The position numbers and the translations under genes are program-made. Under the pieces are notes generated by a model that was given only the letters and a program-made list of their open reading frames with translations, did no database searches and was not told where the DNA came from. 64,000 bases of DNA, taken from positions 447,501 through 511,500 of the forward strand of contig BDSI01000041.1 in the NCBI GenBank assembly GCA_003117195.1, written 5' to 3'. Position 1 is the first letter of the stretch; each line of letters begins with the position of its first letter. Of this stretch, positions 33,806 to 43,600 are shown piece by piece. This DNA comes from Eudorina sp. 2006-703-Eu-15. Its lineage: Eukaryota; Chlorophyta; Chlorophyceae; Chlamydomonadales; Volvocaceae.

Positions 33806-34251
33806 TTTTTTTTTTTTTTCTGAGAGGGACGTTACAAGGACAAAGGGACGGAAGCAGACCAAGCCGCAAGCCGGGAAGAAGGCCAGACGGCAAGCAAAGA
33901 CCACCACACCGCAACCGAGCCCCAGAGGCACCAACCAGAAGGAAAGGGAACCAATCAACGCCAACCTCACAGACAGGACGGGGACAGGGACAGGGCGGCA
34001 GAGGGAGAGAAAAGCTCCCAAAGCGGCAAAACGGCACAACAAGGCCGCACCTCCTACTCCAGGCCAACAGGCGAGACGGAAGGCCAAAGACGACCCACCC
34101 ACCAACAAACAACAAAAAACAAAAAAAGAAAAGAAAAACAGCTACAAAACCAGAACACAGCAACGAGGCAAACACTACCCAAAGAAGCAGGGCAACACCC
34201 AACTGCAGCAGCCACAGAAGACACAAAGCAAACAAACGGAAGCAAGGCAAC
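33806..34251 (-). mobile_element. LINE 3' UTR insertion, minus strand
   Basis: Poly(T) 33806-33819 and about 420 bp of reverse 3' UTR, placed just after the catalytic ADD codons of copy 8. ORF2 resumes at tcacggtccgggacg. Confidence 0.85.
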
Positions 34252-34542
34252 GTCACGGTCCGGGACGTTAACGAGGACGGCCCCGTCGCCAAAGCAGCGG
34301 TCAAGCTCTTCTGCCGGGCCAGTAACGCCAAGGAGAATGCCAGCAAAAGCAAGGGGCTGGTGCTCGGCACCCACCGTGTGGTCTGGGGTGTGAATGAGGC
34401 AACGGGCGCCAAATTCCCTCTCCCTGGGGAGGAGCCGCCCCGCCACCTTGGGGTACCGCTCACCACTGACACCACCCTGGCGGCCAACCTCTGCTACGCC
34501 AGCCGTATCCAACGGCTGAACAACATCGGGCAGGTGTGGCGG

Positions 34543-35216
34543 GTTCCTACCGCGCGGCACCCGGGTTCGGCCGTGACGTGCTTGGCGCCTTGGTGTGCTC
34601 GTGCCCTGGCCTCCTATGCCTTGGGCGGCAACTCGTTGCTTTTGGGTTCGTGCGAGCCTGGGGGGTCTGTTTTTTGGGGGTGGGGGGTTTGGGTTCCTTC
34701 TGTTGGGCGGTCTGGTGTGTCTCCTTCTGTTGGGAGTTCCGGTGTTCTCTGGGGCTGCTGCAGGTTGTTGCTTCCGTTGTTTGCTTTGTGTCTTCTGTGG
34801 CTGCTGCAGTTGGGTGTTGCCCTGCTTCTTTGGGTAGTGTTTGCCTCGTTGCTGTGTTCTGGTTTTGTAGCTGTTTTTCTTTTCTTTTTTTTGTTTTTTG
34901 TTGTTTGTTGGTGGGTGGGTCGTCTTTGGCCTTCCGTCTCGCCTGGTGGCCTGGAGTAGGAGGTGCGGCCTTGTTTTTTTTTTATTGTTGTGCCGTTTTG
35001 CCGCATTGGGAGCTTTTCTCTCCCTCTGCCGCCCTGTCCCTGTCCCCGTCCTGTCTGTGAGGTTGGCGTTGCTTGGTTCCCTTTCCTTCTGGTTGGTGCC
35101 TCTGGGGCTCGGTTGCGGTGTGGTGGTCTTTGCTTGCCGTCTGGCCTTCTTCCCGGCTTGCTGCTTGGTCTGCTTCCGTCCCTTTGTCCTTGTAACGTCC
35201 CTCTCAGAAAAAAAAA
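34543..35216 (+). mobile_element. LINE 3' UTR insertion, plus strand
   Basis: Same junction as at 21903 and 24091 (gttcctaccgcgcgg after ggtgtggcgg), with the same T-rich internal change (here ttttattgttg). Poly(A) 35208-35216. Confidence 0.85.
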
Positions 35217-35286
35217 TGGCCTCAGCTTCGTCGGCAGGGTCCACGTGGCCAAGCAGGTATTGGGCAATGCCCTTGCCTTCCACTTC

Positions 35287-35573
35287 TTTTTTTTTTTTTT
35301 CTGAAGGAACCAGGACTCGGGACGGGGTGCCTTTCTTTATGTTGTCTGGCGGTCCTCTGATGCTGCCACTACTCCACGAGCGGCTAGCGTGCCGGGCTTC
35401 TGGGCATCTCCACAGGCCAGCTGGATGACTTAGGATGGGTGAGAGTCTTGTAAACCTCCAGACGGGACAGGGACGGGTGGGCACCCTCTTTCTCGTCACA
35501 CCCCTGACAACTTGCCAGTAGCTGGGGTCGATCCCAGGACCTCCCGGGGGGAATTGCGAGGTTTCCACTTCTC
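35287..35573 (-). mobile_element. SINE, minus strand
   Basis: Poly(T) 35287-35300 then the reverse SINE 3' end. It is flanked by ccacttct. It retains the gggtgagagtctt stretch missing from the two duplicated-unit copies, so the deletion happened on the lineage leading to those. Confidence 0.85.
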
Positions 35574-36490
35574 CTTTGTCCAGCCCTCCCCACCCCAGCT
35601 GGCAGCGCTGCGGAAGTGCATCGACGGCTTCACAGCCGGCTTTTTTTTTTTCTGAAACCGAGCCCCAGAGGCACCAACCAGAAGGAAAGGAAACCAAGCA
35701 ACGCCAACCTCACAGACCGGACGGGGACAGGGACAGGACGGCAGAGGGAGAGAAAACCTCCCAAAGCGGCAAAACGGCACAACAAGGCCGCACCTCCTAC
35801 GCCAGGCCACCAGGCGAGACGGAAGGCCAAAGAAAACCAACCCACCAACAAACGACAAAACCAAAAAAAATAACAGCTACGAAACCAGAACACAGCAACG
35901 AGGCAAACACAACCCAAAGAAGCAGGGCAACACCCGACTGCAGCAGCCACAGAAGACACAAAACAAACAACGGAAGCAACAACCTGCAGCAGCCCCAGGG
36001 AAAACCGGAACTCCCAACAGAGGAGACACACCAGACCGCCCAACAGAAGGAACCCAAAACCCCACACCCCAAAAAACAGACCCCCCAGGCGCGCACGAAC
36101 CCAAAAGCACCGAGGTGCCGCCCAAGGCACAGGAGGCCAGGGCACGAGCACACCAAGGCACCAAGCACGTCACGGCCGAACCCGGGTGCCGCTCGGTAGA
36201 GTCCCGAGCACGAGCACACCTCAGGGCTTTTTTTTCTGAGAGGGACGTTACAAGTTTTTTTTTTCTGAGAGGGACGTTACAAGGACAAAGGGACGGAAGC
36301 AGACCAAGCAGCAAGCCGGGAAGAAGGCCAGACGGCAAGCGAAGACCACCACACCGCAACCGAGCCCCAGAGGCACCAACCAGAAGGAAAGGGAACCAAG
36401 CAACGCCAACCTCACAGACAGGACGGGGACAGGGACAGGGCGGCAGAGGGAGAGAAAAGCTCCCAAAGCGGCAAAACGGCACAACAAGGC

Positions 36491-36561
36491 TCTCTTCCCG
36501 GCTTGCTGCTTGGTCTGCTTCCGTCCCTTTGTCCTTGTAACGTCCCTCTCAGAAAAAAAAA
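36491..36561 (+). mobile_element. 71 bp LINE 3'-end insertion
   Basis: tctcttcccggcttgctgc to the canonical 3' end plus short A tail, flanked by about 12 bases of duplicated target (gcacaacaaggc). Confidence 0.85.
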
Positions 36562-36738
36562 GCACAACAAGGCCGCACCTCCTACTCCAGGCCACCAGGC
36601 GAGACGGAAGGCCAAAGAAAACCCACCCACCAACAAACAACAAAACCAAAAAGACAGCTACGAAACCAGAACTCAGCAACGAGGCAAACACTTCCCAAAG
36701 AAGCAGGGCAACACCCAACTGCAGCAGCCACAGAAGAC

Positions 36739-36915
36739 TCGTGGAGTAGTGGCAGCATCAGCGGACCGCCAGACAACATACAGAAAGGCACCCCGTCCCG
36801 AGTCCTGGTTCCTTCAGAAAAAAAAAGTCCTGGTTCCTTAAGAAATAAAAAAAAAAACATAAAGAAAGGCACCCCGTCCCGAGTCCTGGTTCCTTCAGAA
36901 AAAAAACAAAAAAAA
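36739..36915 (+). mobile_element. Three SINE 3' tails in series
   Basis: Three consecutive SINE 3' ends, each with its own A tail: 36739-36826, 36827-36857 (ccttaagaaat variant) and 36858-36915. The outer flank gaagac is duplicated on both sides. Confidence 0.82.
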
Positions 36916-37088
36916 GAAGACACAAACAAACAACGGAAAAAACAACGGAAGCAACAACCTGCAGCAGCCCCAGGGAACACCGGAACTCCCAACAGAAGGA
37001 GACACACCAGACCGCCCAACAGAAGGAACTCAACCCCCCACCCCTCAAAAAACAGACCCCCCAGGCGCGCACGAAACCCAAAAGCACC

Positions 37089-38241
37089 CGTTGTTTATTT
37101 TGTTTTGTTTTGTGTCTTCTGTGGCTGCTGCAGTTGCGTGTTGCCCTGCTTCTTTGGGTTGTGTTTGCCTCATTGCTGTGTTCTTTTTTTTTTCTGAGAG
37201 GGACGTTACAAGGACAAAGGGACGGAAGCAGACCAAGCAGCAAGCCGGGAAGAAGGCCAGACGGCAAGCGAAGACCACCACACCGCAACCGAGCCCCAGA
37301 GGCACCAACCAGAAGGAAAGGGAACCAAGCAACGCCAACCTCACAGACAGGACGGGGACAGGGACAGGGCGGCAGAGGGAGAGAAAAGCTCCCAAAGCGG
37401 CAAAACGGCACAACAAGGCCGCACCTCCTACTCCAGGCCACCAGGCGAGACGGAAGGCCAAAGACGACCCACCCACCAACAAACAACAAAAACAAAAAAA
37501 GAAAAGAAAAACGGCTACAAAACCAGAACACAGCAACGAGGCAAACACTACCCAAAGAAGCAGGGCAACACCGAACTGCAGCAGCCACAGAAGACACAAA
37601 ACAAACAACGGAAGCAACAAACCTGCAGCAGCCCAAGGGAACACCGGAACTCCCAAACAGAAGGGGACACACCAGACCGCCCAACAGAAGGAACCCAACC
37701 CCCACCCCCAAAAACACACCCCCCAGGCTCGCACGAACCCAAAAGCACCGAGGTGCCGCCCAAGGCACAGGAGGCCAGGGCACGAGCACACCAAGGTACC
37801 AAGCACGTCACGGCCGAACCCGGGTGCCGCTCGGTAGGGTCTCGAGCACGAGCACACCGCAGGGCCGCACAACAGGGCGCCGCCGTGTTCTGGTTTCGTA
37901 GCTGTTTTTGTTTGTTTTTTTTGGTTTTTTAGTTTGTTGGTGGGTGGGTCTTCTTTGGCCTTCCGTCTCGCCTGGTGGCCTGGAGTAGGAGGTGCGGCCT
38001 TGTTGTGCTGTTTTGCCGCTTTGGGAGCTTTTCTCTCCCTCTGCCGCCCTGTCCCTGTCAGGTCTGTGAGGTTGGCGTTGCTTGGTTTCCTTTCCTTCTG
38101 GTTGGCGCCTCTGGGGCTCGGTTGCGGTGTGGTTGTTTTCGCTTGCTGTCTGGCCTTCTTCCCAGCTTGCTGCTTGGTCTGCTTCCGTCCTTGGTCCTTG
38201 GTCTGCTTCTGTCCTTGTAACGTCCCTCTCAGAAAAAAAAA
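37089..38241 (+). mobile_element. Plus LINE 3' UTR split by a minus LINE
   Basis: Plus parts at 37089-37183 and 37885-38241 belong together: gtgttc is duplicated around the minus insert 37184-37884. The right part is diverged and carries an extra ttggtccttggtctgc repeat (about 38191-38210). A tail 38233-38241. Confidence 0.83.
37184..37884 (-). mobile_element. LINE 3' UTR insertion, minus strand
   Basis: Poly(T) 37184-37193 followed by about 690 bp of reverse 3' UTR, ending in acagggcgccgcc. Sense frames are open only because the 3' UTR has few A. Confidence 0.86.
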
Positions 38242-38500
38242 GTACCCAGCAAGTAAGGACATTTCAGTTTTAGTGACAGCTAGCATGCAGTGGCCACGTT
38301 AAGATCAGGCCCATTAATCCATTAATCCCTTTGGGGCCAGACAACTATTGTCATTGTCGACGCCTCATATCATCAAGCCTGCTTACATACCCAGGACTGT
38401 GCACCCATATACCACACCCGTGCGGGCCATTCAGCCATATCGGCCAACACACCAGTAAGAGCAACACACCAGATTACTGATGATGCGCCAAGAGTGTCAA
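38242..38500. other. Non-repetitive stretch, no gene seen
   Basis: About 260 bp of lower-GC sequence without similarity to the LINE, SINE or satellite and without a convincing reading frame. It is the first apparently single-copy DNA from the left. Confidence 0.6.
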
Positions 38501-38905
38501 GGTAAGTTCCGACACCAAATGTTAAGGCACCACATTTGGCCCTGGTGACCCGGATTCAAGTCCTACCGGGGACGATACGAACTTACCAGCACCCCCAGAA
38601 GGTGACAATGAGGCGCTTTGGCTGGCAACAGGGAAACCTCGCAATTCCCCCCGGGAGGTCCTGGGATCGACCCCAGCAACTGGCAAGTTGTCAGGGGTGT
38701 GACGAGAAGGAGGGTGCCCACCCGTCCCTGTCCCGTCTGGAGGTTTACAAGACTCTCACCCATCCTAAGTCATGCAGCTGGCCTGTGGAGACGCCCCGAA
38801 GCCCGGCCCGCTAGCCGCTCGTGGAGTAGTGGCAGCATCAGAGGACTGCCAGACAACATAAAGAAAGGCACCCTGTCCCGAGTCCTGGTTCCTTCAGAAA
38901 AAAAA
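38501..38905 (+). mobile_element. SINE, full-length, tRNA-like head
   Basis: Head ggtaagttc (38501) pairs with gaacttacc (near 38579). The inner arms ccaaatgt/acatttgg pair perfectly (8 bp). The B-box-like sequence is GGATTCAAGTCC. The 3' end is gtcctggttccttcag plus 8 A. It is inserted in single-copy DNA; the target duplication is imperfect (agtgtc / agtgcc). Confidence 0.86.
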
Positions 38906-39480
38906 GGAGTGCCTCTCCAGGATACCGCACCAGACATGAGGAATCAAAGACGCAAACTGCACATCTCTGAATCTCTGCATTCATCAGCCACTGACCACTA
39001 ACTATGCATGTATTTCAAGGAAGCATATCTCAACATACCTCACCCATGCATGAGGGAAACCACGATGAGTTCCACCCATTCCAGGCACTCACCACTCACA
39101 TATAAAGGTCATTCCTGCTGTACAACTGGTCCATTTCCATACTGTAGGACGCACAGACATATGTCGGACAGGAGACCTATGTCAGCTCTTTGCAGCACAG
39201 CATCTGTCAAAGCGCATCTGGATTCGCCCCTAGGACGTGCCCAACCCCAAACGTGATTGCCATGGCCATGCAGCCGCCGATTACCACCTGTGCACAGAAT
39301 CCAGAAGCACACATGTACAAAAGGGTAGAATAGGACAGTTATAGCACGCAGATAGACATAGCTATGCATCAATGAGGATAATTAGAGACTAAGTTAGATA
39401 GACCTATCATCATTATGATGTAGTAAGGCAATTCTTCAGTGAGTCTCTAGGGTATTGGAAGCTAAATTATTTGTGAGGCG
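38906..39480. other. Non-repetitive stretch, no gene seen
   Basis: About 575 bp with balanced base composition. There are only short, unremarkable open frames on both strands and no recognisable domain or RNA gene. Confidence 0.55.
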
Positions 39481-40069
39481 TTTTTTTCTGAGAGGGACGT
39501 TACAAGGACAAAGGGAGACGGAAGCAGACCTTTGTCCTTGTAATGTCCCTCTCAGAAAAAAAAGGGACGGAAGCAGACCAAGCAGCAAGCCGGGAAAAAG
39601 GCCAGACGGCAGTGAAGACCACCACACCACAACCGAGCCCCAGAGGCGCCAACCAGAAGGAAAGGAAACCAAGCAACGTCAACCTCACAGACAGGACGGG
39701 GACAGGGACAGGGCGGCAGAGGGAGAGAAAAGCTCCCAAAGCGGCAAAACGGCACAACAAGGCCGCACCTCCTACTCCAGGCCACCAGGCGAGACGGAAG
39801 GCCAAAGACGACCCACCCACCAACAAACAACAAAAACAAAAAAAGAAAAGAAAAACGGCTACAAAACCAGAACACAGCAACGAGGCAAACACTACCCAAA
39901 GAAGCAGGGCAACACCCAACTGCAGCAGCCACAGAAGACACAAAACAAACAACGGAAGCAACAAACCCGCAGCAGCCCAAGGGAACACCGGAACTCCCAA
40001 ACAGAAGGGGACACACCAGACCGCCCAACAGAAGGAACCCAACCCCCCACCCCCCAAATACACACCCCC
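39481..40069 (-). mobile_element. Innermost LINE 3' UTR fragment, minus strand
   Basis: Seven T then ctgagagggacg, followed by reverse 3' UTR to caaatacacacccccg, where it meets the telomere-type tract. It is diverged from younger copies (ggaaaaaggcc, cagtgaagacc). A 33-base plus LINE end (39531-39563) sits in it. Confidence 0.83.
39531..39563 (+). mobile_element. 33-base LINE 3'-end insertion
   Basis: Only tttgtccttgtaatgtccct, ctcag and 8 A, flanked by a duplicated gacggaagcagacc target. It is the shortest recognisable copy of this family here. Confidence 0.82.
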
Positions 40070-40082
40070 GGATAAGACGGGC

Positions 40083-40106
40083 AAACCCTAAAACCCTAAA
40101 CCCTAA
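40083..40106. repeat. Short interstitial telomere-type tract (CCCTAAA)
   Basis: About three CCCTAAA repeats, one with an extra A, at the exact boundary between the retroelement block and the gene-bearing DNA. The C-rich strand reads 5'->3' on plus, as at a left chromosome end. Confidence 0.85.
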
Positions 40107-40109
40107 GCC

Positions 40110-40637
40110 CGTCCCCCATCAGCCAATGCTGCCTCTCCTCCCCGATCTGTCACACCCTCCAAAGCCTCGACCCCCCTTCCGTGGCGGCCCCCCTATGACG
40201 GCTGACATAATTAATTAAGTTCTGCGAGAAACGTTTGCGAGGCTGGGGGCAGTTTATTTTGAAAGCTATATATAATTGTTTGCAAGGTGCCCTACCTGAA
40301 GAGTGTTATCACACTTTGCGAGGTCATCAAGTATTTATTTATCCGCAAAAAATTAGTGTCAGTACGGTAAGTATACAAAAATACAGTGCATCCCAGTCTG
40401 TCACCCAATGAAATCATTGAGCCTGCAGGTAGGTATTAAGGCCAGCGTACTATTACTATTTTGCTAGTACTCTTATTATTACTATTCCTATATTACTATT
40501 CCTAAACTTCTATCCTACTATATTTACTGTATTAGTATATCAGTATATTACTATAATAGTATACTGTTATACTAGTATTAGTACTACTATTACTATTACC
40601 AGTACTATTAATGGTACTATTATTACCAGAACCATTA
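40110..40637. other. AT-rich spacer with TACTATT low-complexity run
   Basis: From 40110 to 40440 no gene is seen. From about 40443 to 40637 the sequence is a degenerate array of TACTATT, TTATTA and GTACTA words. No TGTAA is present on the minus strand anywhere in this spacer, so the neighbouring minus gene has no obvious polyadenylation signal here. Confidence 0.7.
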
Positions 40638-43600
40638 TTATTGAGTCTGCCTCTTGCCTGCACCCACAACCCCACACACCCGCAGCGCCCCAATCAAGGG
40701 CTTTGCACCGCCCAGCAGTGCCCCCACAAGTCCAAATACTGCCAGGCCAATGATGGATGCCGCCGCCACTGCCACTAGCCTCATGCGCTGATCGGGCAGG
40801 AAAGCGCCCGCTCCCAGCGGAATGAGTGCGCCTGCAATCACAGCATATTATACATACATCAGAATGAACAGACTTGGCTAGATGGTCTGGATGTATGTGA
40901 TAGATCCAAGCAGAGCCAGGACGGACACCTACAAACTGTCCTGTGCATGCATGCAGTGTCTGACCCCATGCATGTATGTACACATATGCAGACCTGTATG
41001 CTAGCTAGGCAACATGCTGGCCAACTAGCTACACCAACCACTCAATTCATTATGCTGAACGAATGCTTTGCACATGACAATGCGTGTTGGCCCAGCAGCC
41101 ACTGTGTATCGAGCTAGTGACTGGAACTTATCCATGTATGCGAGGGGTGTCAACTTCTGCTTGCTGGTGCTGGTTGCATGGTTGGGGTTATATCAACAAC
41201 CCCAACCATGCAACCAGCACTAGCAAGCAGAAGTTGATTTAATAATTCAACACCAAACATATTAATTCATTTCACAGTCCCTCCCAGATGCAGCGCTGTT
41301 AGAATTTTTATCCAAACCAATAATTTGTATGTCCAGAGTGTTAGCAGTGGATGCAGATGCAGCTTTCATCAAGTAGTATGTAGCTAGCGGCCCCATGATT
41401 CAACTGTTATCCGGGGTGCCGGTCCAGATCTATCATTGGGTACATCCATCACCATAATTTCCCTCAACGCAAACCAAGTACCTGCTGAGAAAGCCAGTGC
41501 TGAGACCACAGCAGCCTGTAGTGGGTTGGCGAGCTCATCCATGTCGATGCCCAGCTCATCCCGGGCATGAGCTCGAATTACATCCTGCTTACCAGTGGGA
41601 CAGCACAATGTTTAGTTATTATGCAGCAGTAAACCCAGGGGGATGGTGATCCGACTTTTTACATGGCCATGCTCTATCCATGATCAGGTGCCCCACCCAC
41701 CCCCTCATGCATAATACACCATGCATGGGTGCAACAGCCATCAATGAGGCTTGCTACTCATCCAGTGCATTGGTAATTGCCACATACATGTCTTCAGGCA
41801 TTCCATCAAACATACATACATAAATCGTGATATTTGTTCACTTACACAATCCTCTTGAAGACTACTGCATATATAGCTCAATCTGTCAATCATAACTACT
41901 CTCCATCTGTCAATTCACCATACTAGTCCTTCCTTGCTTGCTTCTATATCATTGCAATTGATACACGAACCCACCTTCTCTGTAAGCTGCTCTGCCACTT
42001 TCCTAGCAAGATCTGGATCTAGGCCCCTCTTGATGTAGATCTCTGTGAGTTCCTGCGGCCGTGTGTCAGCGCGCCATAAACAGCTGGACCCCCACACAAT
42101 GTAAGTGAAGCTCAAAGACCCAAACAAAATACCTTTGGGTCATGCATCCTGTTTACCGCTGCACTTGGACTAGCTAGCAAAAAATACTTCAACGCACACA
42201 CAGATTCAATACTCAATACACCAAGCTAGCACACATAATACGACTAGAGTGATAATTGCTTGGCAGCATGAGCAGCAGGCGAGCAGTGTTTGCTGTACCT
42301 CCCGGGTAACGTTGCGCACCCCTGAGATTTGTAGTTATTTGTAGTTATTCTCCTCCTGGGATACGCCTTACTTTGTGCTTACACAGACAATCGGACCACA
42401 AACCTGCAGCTCCCTGGCCCGGGCGGCTGGCCCCTTGAGCTGCTGCTGTCGCTCCTTCTCAATGTCCGCTTCCTCAGTATCACGCTGCAAAGCTCACATG
42501 GAACGGAAAAAGTGTAAATTCCTAGAATTCCAGGAAAGGTGTGAACCATGAATATGCTGGGACTCTTCGTGACGACGACTCAGAATAAAATTGTCCACAA
42601 TATTGCCAATAACATGACCAGGGGGGGATAGGGAACTTATGACCAATATATACCAACAATAAATAATTACAATAACGTAATCGGCCACCATTAGTTTGTT
42701 GGCGCATGTAGATACCTGCATGAGGCCCTTATTATCAGTGCCACCACGCAGCCAGTCCCCTGAGCCGCCGCCTCCTGGTATCTGGCAAGACCATTTTGGT
42801 CCCACCGACAACCCCCTTGATGCGCACATCTCAAGCTATCCTTACACGTTCACCTAGGGGGAGGACTCGACCTGACCCAAGAGGCGGGCTGTCCAAGCGG
42901 GACGCCCCAGCCAATCAAACTACCATTTTCTCCCGACCCGGATACAACCTGCGTGCAACGTTGTGTTGCCGTCAGAAGTTTGCTGCTGTCTTATTCGGGA
43001 ATGGCCAAGTTCTGTCAATTATTTTTCTTACACCCATCACGGTGTCCGCAAGCACCAATCAAAAGACCACATACAGAGACAGAGGTGCGTGTCGATTGCT
43101 CGTCTGTACATACATCTAAATCGCGTAATTTTACCTGGGAAGACACGGAGATGAACTCGCCCACTGCCATGCTCAGCGCCCCGGCAATCCACGCAGCCAC
43201 GCCTGCAGTGCGTGTGGAAATGATGAAGGGCACAGATCACACACTGCACACATGGGTTTTATTTGACGGAAGCCACAAATGTAGGCACAAGTAGCACAAG
43301 CCACTACAAAACACTGCTATCAACAGGATTCAACAGTAGCTAGGAGTAGTGTACTACGTAATCTCTCGTATTATTCTCACCTGTATAAATTCACAGCTAG
43401 TAAACATGCGCTGCAGACACCTGAACATGCGTGCATGCATGTCATGTGCCCCTCGCCCTCTATCCCACCACCCACCTGCAAGACGCATGGTGCTCAGCGA
43501 CTCGCTGCCACCACCCACACCAAGCATCAGTGCAGCCACAGAGACCTGCGCAGGCAGAGGTATGCACGTCCGCGTGTTATAACAACAGATGGAATCATTC

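Larger units (their letters stand above)
33254..35640 (+). mobile_element. LINE copy 8, plus strand, RT-bearing, with three insertions
   Basis: ORF2 from the block before the RT through the post-RT region, interrupted by a minus LINE (33806-34251), a plus LINE 3' UTR (34543-35216) and a minus SINE (35287-35573). It is cut on the right by a minus LINE at 35641. The part 34404-35580 matches the first part of the duplicated units at 21763 and 23951, with the same internal junctions. Confidence 0.83.
35641..37088 (-). mobile_element. Compound minus LINE 3' UTR cluster
   Basis: Several minus 3'-end pieces follow each other. These are 35641-36227 (with a deletion directly after its tail, tctgaaaccgagc), a 27-base stub 36228-36254, and a copy 36255-36490 inserted after gttacaag of that stub. 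This last copy resumes at 36562-36738 and 36916-37088. Inserts are a 71 bp plus LINE (36491-36561) and a SINE-tail cluster (36739-36915). Only 3' UTR sequence is present. Confidence 0.78.
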
